Origin: Nocardiopsis potens DSM 45234
GTDB taxonomy: Bacteria; Actinomycetota; Actinomycetes; Streptosporangiales; Streptosporangiaceae
Length of the DNA stretch: 37,462 nt
Reading direction: 5' to 3'
Assembly (NCBI RefSeq): GCF_000341105.1
Contig: NZ_ANBB01000006.1
Coordinates: 1-37,462, forward strand
The notes beneath the pieces are model-generated. The model was not told where the DNA came from and did not search any database. It saw only the letters and a program-made list of their open reading frames with translations. A program made the position numbers and the translations under genes. Numbering within the stretch: the stretch's first letter is position 1; the number at the start of each line of letters is the position of its first letter. Positions 1 to 7,700 of the stretch are shown here, one piece after another.

Positions 1-1058
1 GCCTGATCGGGGGGTATGCGGTGGCGGCGGCGTCGATCCAGGCGACGCTGGTGCAGGTGATGGCGCGTGAGCTGCCGGCCGATTATGCGGTGTTCCCGGT
101 GGCCGATGGGGTGGGGCGGCCGGGTTCGGGGGACGGGCGGCGGGTGCCGGGGGCGCTGGCGGAGCGGTTGGCGGAGGATCCGCGGGTCGGCGGGGTGGTG
201 CGGGTGCGCACCGGGCGCGGGAGCGCGGGGGGTGCGGGGGTGGAGGTCTCGGCGTATGTGGGCGCCGATGTGGGGGTGGACGTCTCCTCTGAGGTGGTGG
301 AGGGGGATCTGGCCGGGGTGGGGCCGGGTGCGGTGGCGGTGGGGGCCGGTGACGCGGAGCGGTTGGGGGTGGGTGCCGGTGATGCGGTGGCGGTGTCGGG
401 TCCCGGTGGTGAGCGGCGGGTGCGGGTGGCGGCGGTGGTGGCCGAGGGCGGTATGGGAGGGGTGACGGCGGATCCGGGTGATTTCGCGGCGCTGTTCCCG
501 GGTGCGGGGGACGCGGTGCTGCTGGTGCGGGGCGCCGGCGGGGTGGACGGTGCGGAGTTGCGGGGGGCGGTGCTGGGTGCGGTGGCGGATTTCCCGGGGG
601 TGGAGGTGTCCAGTGCGGCGGATCAGCGGGCGCAGTTCTCCCGGTTGTTCGATTCGGTCTTCGTGGTGGTGGTGTGCTTGGCGGGTGCGGCGGTGGTGAT
701 CGCGGTGCTGGGGGCGGCGAACACGCTGGCGCTGTCGGCGGGTGAGCGGGCGGGGGAGTTCGCGCTGCTGCGGGCGCTGGGGTTGTCGCGGGGCGCGTTG
801 GGCGGGGTGCTGGCGGCGGAGGGGGTCGTGGTGTCGGTGACGGGTGCGGTGCTGGGGGTCGGGGTGGGGGTGGTGTTCGGGGCCTTGGGTGCGGTGGCGT
901 CGGTTCCGGATGCGGTGGTGGCGCTGCCGTGGGTGCGGATCTCGGCGGTGGTGGGTGCGGCGGTGCCGGTGGGGTTGGCGGCGTCGGTGCTGGGTGCGCG
1001 TTCGGCGGCGTCGGTGGGGGTGGCCGGTGCGGGGTCGGGTGCGCCGGGGCAGGTGTGA
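1..1058 (+). CDS. FtsX-family ABC transporter permease, C-terminal part (5' truncated by window edge)
   Basis: The frame is open from base 3, so the true start lies upstream of the window. The visible part, about 350 residues, has a periplasmic-type domain followed by three hydrophobic stretches (roughly residues 210-235, 262-290 and 304-325 counted from base 21). Between the first two is the segment GERAGEFALLRALGLSRG, which matches the cytoplasmic loop typical of FtsX/MacB permeases. Such proteins pair with an ABC ATPase to export substrates or to perform mechanotransmission; the ATPase is presumably upstream. A GTG at 21 lies in frame but is probably internal. The gene ends 35 bases before the next start and no terminator is evident. 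Family assignment is firm; the substrate is unknown. Confidence 0.85.
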   Translation, partial: LIGGYAVAAASIQATLVQVMARELPADYAVFPVADGVGRPGSGDGRRVPGALAERLAEDPRVGGVVRVRTGRGSAGGAGVEVSAYVGADVGVDVSSEVVEGDLAGVGPGAVAVGAGDAERLGVGAGDAVAVSGPGGERRVRVAAVVAEGGMGGVTADPGDFAALFPGAGDAVLLVRGAGGVDGAELRGAVLGAVADFPGVEVSSAADQRAQFSRLFDSVFVVVVCLAGAAVVIAVLGAANTLALSAGERAGEFALLRALGLSRGALGGVLAAEGVVVSVTGAVLGVGVGVVFGALGAVASVPDAVVALPWVRISAVVGAAVPVGLAASVLGARSAASVGVAGAGSGAPGQV

Positions 1059-1093
1059 GGGCGGGCGGGGGCGGGGCGTGCCATCCTCGGAGG

Positions 1094-1822
1094 GTGGAAC
1101 GTCGCGAGGTGGTGGTGCGCTTCTCCCCGGAGCTGCGGTTCTTCCTGCGGCCGCGGCACCGGGGGGAGCGGGTGCGGGCGGTCTGCGACGCCGGTGCGCC
1201 GCTGGGGCATCTGGTGCAGTCGCTGGGGGTGCCGCTGACCGAGGTGGGGGTGCTGCGGGCCGGCGGGCGCGTGGTGGGGGCGGGGTACAGGCCGGTGCCG
1301 GGGCGGGCGGTGGAGGTGGAGGGGGTGTCGTGGCCCCAGCCGGTGCCGTTCGCGCGGGTGCGGTTCCTGCTGGACGTGCATCTGGGGACGCTGGCGCGGC
1401 GGTTGCGGCTGCTGGGCGTGGACACCGCCTATGACAACGACCGGGATGACGCTTCGCTGGTGCGGCAGGCCGCGGCCGAGCGGCGGGTGCTGCTGACCCG
1501 GGACCGGGGGCTGCTGTGCCGGCGTGCGCTGCCGGCGGGCGGGCATGTTCGGGCGGAGCGGCCGGAGGAGCAGCTGCGGGAGGTGCTGGGGCGGTTCGCG
1601 CCGCCGTTGGCGCCGTGGACGCGGTGTCCGGCCTGCAACGGGCTGCTGGTGCGGGCGGCGGCCGAGGAGGTGGCCGCGGAGCTGGAGGCGGGCACTCGGG
1701 CCTGCTATGAGGTGTTCGGGCGGTGCGGGGGGTGCGGGCGGGTGTACTGGCCGGGTGCGCACCACGGGCGGTTGGCGCGGATCGTGCGGGAGGCCGAGGA
1801 GCTGGTGGCGTCGGTGCGCTGA
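1094..1822 (+). CDS. Mut7-C RNase-domain protein with N-terminal ubiquitin-like domain and zinc ribbon
   Basis: About 242 residues. Residues 1-85 resemble the Ub-Mut7C ubiquitin-like domain. From about residue 88 a PIN-like Mut7-C domain follows, with the acidic segments LLDVHL, YDNDRDDAS and LLTRDRGLL that normally form the metal-binding nuclease centre. The C-terminus has two cysteine pairs, CPAC (about residue 178) and CGGCG (about 214), a probable zinc ribbon. The family is predicted to act as an RNase, but the bacterial members are poorly characterised. The start is uncertain: GTG at 1094 directly abuts a GGAGGG, and GTG at 1109 or 1112 would be better spaced. The gene converges on the tautomerase gene with only 11 bases between stops. 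Confidence 0.82.
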   Translation: MERREVVVRFSPELRFFLRPRHRGERVRAVCDAGAPLGHLVQSLGVPLTEVGVLRAGGRVVGAGYRPVPGRAVEVEGVSWPQPVPFARVRFLLDVHLGTLARRLRLLGVDTAYDNDRDDASLVRQAAAERRVLLTRDRGLLCRRALPAGGHVRAERPEEQLREVLGRFAPPLAPWTRCPACNGLLVRAAAEEVAAELEAGTRACYEVFGRCGGCGRVYWPGAHHGRLARIVREAEELVASVR

Positions 1823-1833
1823 GCCGGGGCGGG

Positions 1834-2283
1834 TCAGTCGGCCGGGGGTGCGGTGGTGGTCTCCAGGGCGGCGGGCAGGGCGTCCTGGTCACCGGCGCCG
1901 GCGGGGGCGTACTGCGCCTCGCCCTCGCCCAGCGACCAGTCGATGGAGGCGTTCTCGGTGACGGTGACGAACACGTTGCGCGGTTCGGTGCCGGCGTGGT
2001 CGCGGGCCAGTTCGGCGATCCTGCGGTACAGCGCCCGCTTCTGGTCGGGGGTGCGCCCGGCGCGCATGGTGATCGCGATGTAGGCGATGCCCTCGTCGCG
2101 GTGCACCCCCAGGTAGTCGTCGCAGTGCAGGGTGCCGGAGCGGCCGTCGTGGTCGGTGAGGACCTGGAAGCGGTCTTCGGGCGGGACGCCGAGGGTCTCG
2201 ACGAGGGCCTCGTGCACGGCGCGGCCCAGCGCCTCCAGGCGCCGGGGGCCGGCCTGCAGGGTGTCGATGCGGACGAAGGGCAT
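1834..2283 (-). CDS. Tautomerase_2-like (4-oxalocrotonate tautomerase superfamily) protein
   Basis: 149 residues beginning MPFVRIDTLQAG, so Pro2 becomes the N-terminal proline after Met removal; that proline is the catalytic base of the tautomerase superfamily. The repeated beta-alpha-beta pattern (YIAITMRAGRTPDQKRALYRRIAE) is typical. The length is about that of two fused 4-OT units. The likely role is enol-keto tautomerisation in aromatic or haloacid degradation or stress, but the substrate cannot be read from sequence. The ATG at 2283 is preceded by GGAGGA. The gene lies 29 bases downstream of the TetR gene on the same strand, so the two probably form one operon with the regulator first. 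Confidence 0.82.
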   Translation of the reverse strand: MPFVRIDTLQAGPRRLEALGRAVHEALVETLGVPPEDRFQVLTDHDGRSGTLHCDDYLGVHRDEGIAYIAITMRAGRTPDQKRALYRRIAELARDHAGTEPRNVFVTVTENASIDWSLGEGEAQYAPAGAGDQDALPAALETTTAPPAD

Positions 2284-2312
2284 GGGCGGTTCCTCCGGGA
2301 TCCGGGGCGGGG

Positions 2313-2876
2313 TCAGGGGCGGCGGGGGGCGAGCAGGGCCAGGGCGCCTTCGACGGCGCGGGCCTGGGCCTGGGCCGAGCCGGAGGCGCGGGCCAGGACG
2401 TAGCCGCCCTGCAGTACCGCGGCCAGGGCGGCGGCGGTGGCGGCGGGGTCCAGGCCGGCGTCGACCTCGCCGGCGGCGCGGGCCTGGGCCAGCAGGGCGG
2501 CCAGGCGCCCGGTCAGCCAGGAGAGCGCTTCTTGCACCGGTGCGCGCAGGGCGGGGTCGGCCATCACGTCGGGGTCCTGGGTCAGCCGGCCGACGGGGCA
2601 GCCCTTGAGGGCGTCGCGCTCCCGGAGCAGGTAGGCGGTGATCCGCTGCAGGGGGGTGCCGGGGGCGGAGAACTCGGCCTCGGCCCGGTCCCTCAGTTCT
2701 TCGGCGCTGCGTTGGATGGCGGCCAGCGCCAGGTCGGGCTTGCCGCGGAAGTGGTGGTACATGCTGCCCTGGCCGGCGCCGGCGCGCTGCTGGACGGCTC
2801 TGGGGCTGGTGCCGGTGTAGCCGCGCTCCCACAGCAGTTCGCGGGTGCTTTCGATGAGTCGTTCCCTGGTGTCCAC
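2313..2876 (-). CDS. TetR-family transcriptional regulator
   Basis: 187 residues. The N-terminal helix-turn-helix covers roughly residues 5-50, with TRERLIESTRELLWERGYTGTS followed by AGAGQGSMYHHFRGKPDL, the standard TetR pattern. The remainder is an all-helical ligand-binding domain with the segment CPVGRL, seen in YcdC/LmrA-like regulators. The GTG start at 2876 lies about one base from the predicted transcription start (minus-strand -10 TACAAT at 2884-2889), so the mRNA is probably leaderless. A palindrome covering that -10 suggests autorepression and control of the tautomerase gene behind it. Confidence 0.9.
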   Translation of the reverse strand: MDTRERLIESTRELLWERGYTGTSPRAVQQRAGAGQGSMYHHFRGKPDLALAAIQRSAEELRDRAEAEFSAPGTPLQRITAYLLRERDALKGCPVGRLTQDPDVMADPALRAPVQEALSWLTGRLAALLAQARAAGEVDAGLDPAATAAALAAVLQGGYVLARASGSAQAQARAVEGALALLAPRRP

Positions 2877-2883
2877 GGCCCCG

Positions 2884-2906
2884 ATTGTACATACCTGTAG
2901 GTACAG
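2884..2906 (-). promoter_or_regulatory. TetR promoter and nested operator palindrome
   Basis: The core TACCT-GT-AGGTA (2892-2903) is a perfect inverted repeat nested in a wider TGTAC (2886-2890) / GTACA (2901-2905). It overlaps a minus-strand -10 TACAAT (2884-2889) placed 7 bases upstream of the TetR GTG. This is the expected position for an autoregulatory TetR operator. It could also influence the divergent gene at 2978. Confidence 0.65.
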
Positions 2907-2940
2907 ACGGGGGTGCGCTCCGGGGGTCCCGAAGGATTCC

Positions 2941-2977
2941 TTGACACGAATATTCTCCGCGGTGAATACTTCTGGGC
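2941..2977 (+). promoter_or_regulatory. Promoter and operator of ArsR-SRPBCC gene, leaderless
   Basis: A perfect -35 TTGACA (2941-2946) is followed 18 bases later by AATACT (2965-2970). The predicted transcription start is at about 2977-2978, on the A of the ATG, so translation would be leaderless. The spacer holds GAATATTC (2948-2955), a perfect palindrome, and a related GAATACTTC at 2964-2972; together they form a likely operator for the encoded ArsR-type domain. Confidence 0.65.
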
Positions 2978-3802
2978 ATGGACGGACTCCTCGCCGCCCT
3001 GGCCGACCCGGCCCGGTGGCGGCTCGTGAACCTGCTCGCCGAACGGCCCCGCCCGGTCGGCGTCCTCGCCGAACTCGCCGGGGCCCGCCAGCCCCAGACC
3101 ACCAAGCACCTGCAGGCCCTGGAGCGCGCCGGCGCCGTCACCTCCCAGCGCACCGGCCGGCGCCGCGTCTACGCGCTGCGCGCCGGCCCGCTGCGCGACC
3201 TGGCCGCCGAACTCGACCGCCTCGCCGAAGCCGCCGAGCGGACCGGCGGCCCCGGCAGCGCCTTCGACCGCCACCGGCGCAGCCTGCGCACCGAGCGGCT
3301 CGCCGCCGAGCAGGGCCCGGGGTGGGCCGACGGCCGCTCCTTCGCCTTCCACCGGTCCCTGGCCGCCGGCCCCGGCGAGGTCTGGCGCCACCTCACCGAG
3401 CCCGACCTGCTCGCCCGCTGGTGGGCGCCGCAGGACCTGCGCGTCTCCGAGCTGGCCTTCGACGCCGCGCCGGGCGGGCGGATCGTCCTGGAGTACCGCG
3501 ACACCGAGGACACCGGCGGCACCGACCCCGTCGCCGGGCGCGCCGAGGGCGCCGTGGAGCAGGCCTCCCCCGGCGAGCACCTGGCCTACCGGCTCTCCCC
3601 GCTGCTGCCCGACGGCTCCCCTGCCTTCACCGCCCGCGTCGACCACCGGCTGCGGCCCGCCGGGGCCGGCACCGACCTACGGGTGGAGTACCGGATCACC
3701 GACAGCACCTCCCCTTCCGCCGACTTCATCGCCGGCATCGAGACCGGCTTCGGCCAGAGCCTCGACGCGCTCGCCGCGAGCATCGGCACCGACACCCCCT
3801 GA
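2978..3802 (+). CDS. ArsR-type HTH regulator fused to SRPBCC (AHSA1-like) domain
   Basis: 274 residues. Residues 1-80 are an ArsR winged helix (LADPARWRLVNLLAERP, then ARQPQTTKHLQALERAGAV and a basic wing). From about residue 125 an SRPBCC/AHSA1 domain follows (FAFHRSLAAGPGEVWRHLTE, then LLARWWAP), a hydrophobic-pocket fold found in Aha1-like and lipid-binding proteins. The HTH lacks obvious metal-binding cysteines, so the SRPBCC part is probably the sensory or effector module. Separate ArsR and SRPBCC genes are often adjacent in actinobacteria; here they form one chain. The stop lies 12 bases from the next start, with that gene's Shine-Dalgarno (CAGGAG) in the gap, so the two are co-transcribed. 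Confidence 0.85.
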   Translation: MDGLLAALADPARWRLVNLLAERPRPVGVLAELAGARQPQTTKHLQALERAGAVTSQRTGRRRVYALRAGPLRDLAAELDRLAEAAERTGGPGSAFDRHRRSLRTERLAAEQGPGWADGRSFAFHRSLAAGPGEVWRHLTEPDLLARWWAPQDLRVSELAFDAAPGGRIVLEYRDTEDTGGTDPVAGRAEGAVEQASPGEHLAYRLSPLLPDGSPAFTARVDHRLRPAGAGTDLRVEYRITDSTSPSADFIAGIETGFGQSLDALAASIGTDTP

Positions 3803-3814
3803 CAGGAGCACACC

Positions 3815-4396
3815 GTGGGACGCCTGATCATCAACACCGGCATGACCGCCAACGGCGCCTTCGAGGCGCCGGCGCCCGAAGCGCACGGCGGATGGCTGGT
3901 CACCGACCCCCACAGCATGCAGGCCGGGCTGGAGATGTGGCGGGCCGCCGACGCCATGGTGCTGGGCCGCAGGACCTATGAGGGGCTGTCCAAGGCCTGG
4001 CCCGCCCTGGCCGGCGCCCCCGGGTTCGAGGCCTACGCCGCCCGGATGAACTCCATGCCCAAGTACGTGGCCTCCCGGACCCTGAGCGGACCGCTGGAGT
4101 GGAACGCCGCCCTGCTGGAAGGCGACCCCGCCGGCGCGGTGACGGCCCTCAAGGAGGAGCACTCCGGCGACCTGATCGTCCCCTGCGCCGGGGAACTGGC
4201 CCGCGGCCTCATCACCGCCGGCCTGGTCGACGAGTTCTGGTTCACCGTCAGCCCCTACCTGTGGGACTCCGGGCCGCGGATCTTCGACGGCATCGGCCCC
4301 GTCCGGCTGGAGCCCGTCTCCACCACGACCTTCCCCTCCGGCGTGGTCCGCCTGTGCTACCGGCCCGCCCCGCAGGGGGCGCCCGCCGCCGGGTGA
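3815..4396 (+). CDS. Dihydrofolate reductase family protein (RibD C-terminal fold)
   Basis: 193 residues. It starts GRLIINTGMTANGAFEAP, the first strand of RibD-C/DHFR-like proteins, and continues with AADAMVLGRRTYEGL and a tail of DLIVPCAGELARGLITAGLVDE. These NADPH-binding proteins are annotated as deaminase-reductase or DHFR-like, and most members have no known substrate. The GTG start has CAGGAG seven bases upstream. The gene is coupled to the ArsR-SRPBCC gene; that pairing recurs in actinobacteria, which suggests a regulated small-molecule reductase. Confidence 0.85.
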   Translation: MGRLIINTGMTANGAFEAPAPEAHGGWLVTDPHSMQAGLEMWRAADAMVLGRRTYEGLSKAWPALAGAPGFEAYAARMNSMPKYVASRTLSGPLEWNAALLEGDPAGAVTALKEEHSGDLIVPCAGELARGLITAGLVDEFWFTVSPYLWDSGPRIFDGIGPVRLEPVSTTTFPSGVVRLCYRPAPQGAPAAG

Positions 4397-4439
4397 GCGC
4401 CCGGCCCCCGAAGCCCCGCGGCCCCGAGGAGGACCCCCC

Positions 4440-4704
4440 ATGACCCAGCGGAAGCGGCGCGACGGAGGTCAAGGCGCTGCGCGAGGCCCCCGGGCGGGAC
4501 ATCCTCGCGGTCAACAGCGCGAGCGTCATCCGGGCGCTGCTCCGCGCGGACCTGGTCGACGACCTGCGGTTCGCGGTGGTCCCGGTGCTGCCGGGCGGCG
4601 GCCTGCGCCTGTTCGAGGAGGGGCTTCCGGCCTCGGAGTGGAGGCTGGTGCAGTCCACCGCGCTGCCCGACGGCGCGATCGGCCTGCACTACGCCAGGGA
4701 CTGA
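4440..4704 (+). pseudogene. Remnant of a second DHFR/RibD-C-like gene, N-terminal half deleted
   Basis: A start-like ATG at 4440 follows a good Shine-Dalgarno (GAGGAGGA), but its frame gives no recognisable protein. In another frame, from about 4456 to the TGA at 4702-4704, the sequence encodes VKALREAPGRDILAV, then VIRALLRADLVDDLRFAVVP and LVQSTALPDGAIGLHYA. This is the C-terminal half of a DHFR-like protein, clearly similar to the tail of the intact gene just upstream. The start region and the tail therefore look joined by an internal out-of-frame deletion. It was probably a tandem paralogue in the same operon. A sequencing indel alone would not explain the missing half. Confidence 0.7.
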
Positions 4705-4730
4705 CCGGGCGGCCCGCCCGGGCACGGAAA

Positions 4731-4772
4731 GGCCCCCGCCGCCGGGCGCCGAAGCGTCCGGGGGCGGGGGCC
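4731..4772. terminator. GC-rich hairpin between convergent genes
   Basis: A 10-bp stem (GGCCCCCGCC at 4731-4740 with GGCGGGGGCC at 4763-4772) encloses a 22-base loop. It sits between the DHFR remnant and the convergent carboxylase stop at 4792, a good place for a bidirectional terminator. There is no T-tract, as is common in actinobacteria. Confidence 0.5.
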
Positions 4773-4791
4773 GGGTCCGTCCGGGGCCGGG

Positions 4792-7700
4792 TCAGCCCAG
4801 GCGGGCCTCGATCGCCTCGATGATGCGGGGCCGCAGCTCGGCGGCGCCGATCACCGCGTCCACCGAGCCGACCTGCACCGCGCGGCGGATGTCGTGCACC
4901 CGGTCGAACTCGGCGGCCACCTCGCCGAGCTTCTCCGCGCGCACCGACGAGCGCAGCTCCTCCAGCTCCGCGGCGAGCGCCGCCTTGTCCGCGCCGGAGG
5001 CCGCGGCGGCGCGCGCCTCCAGGGCGGTGACCCGCTCGTCGGCGGCGGTGCGGGCGTCGACGTCGCGGGCGAAGACCACCGCGGCGGCCGGCGCGCCGCC
5101 CAGCACCGAGGCATAGGAGCCCTCCAGCGCCAGCACGGTCATGTTCGGGTTGAGCGCCTTGGAGAAGACCACGAACGCGCCGCCGTGGTAGCGGGAGATC
5201 ACGCAGAACACGATCGGGCCGCGGAAGTTGACGATCGCGCGGCCGATCTCGGCGCCGTACTCCAGCTGCAGCTTGCGCATCGACTCGGGGGAGCCGTCGA
5301 ACCCGGACAGGTTGGCCAGCACCACCAGCGGCCGGTTGCCGCTGGCGGCGTTGATCGCCCGGGCGGCCTTCTTCGACGACCGCGGGAACAGGGTCCCGGC
5401 GGTGTAGGCGTCGGGGCCGTCGGTGGGCGGGAAGCCGCGCCGGGCCACCGAGCGGGACTCGATGCCCAGCAGGCACACCGGGATGCCGCCCATGTGCACG
5501 TCCTGCACCGCGGCGGTCTCGGCGTCGGCCATGCCCGCCCAGCGCTCCAGCACCGGGTGGTCCTGGTCGGAGACGGCGCGCATCACGGTGCGGATGTCGA
5601 AGGGCTTCTTGCGGTCGGGGTTGTGCTCGGCGGAGAAGATCTCGCCGACGGTGGTGAAGTCGCTGCCCTCCGCGGAGTGCGGGAAGGGGCGGACGTCGCG
5701 GTCGCGGGGGTCGGTGGTGGCGGCGCGGCGCGGGGCGTGCTCGCCGGGGGCGACGTAGGAGTGGTCGTAGTGGGCCATCAGCACGTCGCGGGCGGCGGGC
5801 AGGTCGGGCGCCCAGTACTGGGCCTGGCCGTTGGGGCCCATCACCCGGTCGTAGCCGCCGATGCCGAAGTTGTCCTCGGCCGAGACCCCGCCGGAGAAGT
5901 CCAGGGACTGCTTGCCGGTGAGCACCATCGCCGAGTCGGGGGTCATCACCAGCACGCCCTTGGTGTGCATGAGCATGGTGGCCTCGGCGTTCCAGTAGGG
6001 CTGGGCGCCGACGTTGATGCCGGCGACGACGATGTTGATCTCGCCGCCGTCCTGGGTGAACTCCACGATCCGCTTGAGGGCGGCGGCCACCCAGTCCATG
6101 TTCTCGGTGCCCGAGGACATGGAGATGCGGGCGCCGGAGGACAGCGCGTACCACTCCAGCGGGATGCGCATCCGCTCGGCCAGGTCCAGGGCGGCGATCA
6201 CCCGGCGGCACTCCGGCTCCGACAGCGCGCCCAGCGACTTGGTGGGGTCGCCCAGCAGCACCACCCGGGTGACGCCCTGGGGGTGGCGCGGGGTGGGGGT
6301 GGTGACGACGCCCGCCACCAGGGCGGCGGTGTTGTTCCCCTTGGGGCGGTCCACCGGCACCAGGGTGTGGGTGTCGTCCAGGTCGTACTCGGTGAAGTCG
6401 CCGAGCATGCCGGTGAGCTCGTAGGGGTAGGCGGTGTTGCGGGCGGCGGCGCGCAGCACCTTCTGCCGGTAGGCGTCGAGGGGTTCGACCGGGTCGGCGG
6501 CGGGTTCGCCGATGGTCAGCTCGGTGGCGCCGGCGTTGTCGAAGGCGATGCGCACGGCGACCTCGGTCTGCTCGCCGGTGCCGGTGTCGCGGCGGCGCGC
6601 GATGAACAGGACCTCTTCCAGGTCGGCGCCGGCGGAGGTGGGCAGGACGCGCTTGGTGAGCATCTCCAGTTCGGCGCGGGTGAGGTCGCTGGAGGGCCAG
6701 ACGTAGACGACGATCCGGTTGGTGGGCAGGCGCCGGCGGGCGGGGCGGCGGGCGCGGGCGCGGCGGATGGAGTCCAGGCAGGCGGCGACGGTCTCCTCGG
6801 CGGTGGGCAGGGCGACCAGGCGGCCGTCGGCCTCGCGCAGTTCGGTGAGGTCGCGGACCTGGGCGAAGGCGACCAGGCGGTCGTCGGAGGGGTCGTCCTT
6901 GGCGACGGCCTGGTAGAGGTAGACCTCTTCGTCGGCGGAGGGCAGCCGGGTGAGGTCGAAGGCGCCGAACCGCTCCATCTGCATGCGCCGGGCGATGTGG
7001 GGGTGCAGGCCGCGGATGAGGCGGTGCTCGGTGGTGCCCTGGGCGGTGGGGTGGAAGGTGAAGTGGTGGTGCATGACGGCGCCGCGGCTGCCGGCGACGG
7101 TGGTGGTGATCCTGCGGACCTGCTCGGGCAGCGGGTGGGCGCCGATGACCTGGAGCAGGGCGGCGGCCATCGCGTCGGGGTCGGCGGGCTGGTTCTCCCA
7201 GGACAGGTAGATGTCGGCGTCGACGGGGCGGTCGCCGCCGGCCTGGGCGGCCAGGCCGTCCAGGGCGGAGCCCAGGGCGTCGAAGCCGGCGGCGGCGGAG
7301 AGCACGCGGGTGCCGTCGGTGCGTTCGGCCAGGACGAAGGTGCAGTCGGCGGCGCGGGTGGTGTGCACCGAGGCGATGGCCTTGGAGCCGTAGTAGCGGC
7401 GGGTGAGGACCTCCAGCATGGCGGAGTTGTCCAGGCCGTCGCGGGTGAGGCGGCGGCCGAGCAGGCGCACCAGGGGTTCGGTGGTGCGCACCATCTCCTC
7501 GATGCGGCGGGCGCGGTCGGCGGCGTCGGGGTGGGCGTCCAGGTGGCGCAGGTGGCGGCGGACGTCGGCGTAGACGCGGGCGCGGTTGCGGCGCAGCAGC
7601 GGCTGGCCGAACCAGGCGAAGACCACGCCGCGGGCCAGGTCGGCGACGGCGGGGAAGCGGACCTGGGTGGCGGCGATGAGGCGTTCCAGGGCCAGGCCGG

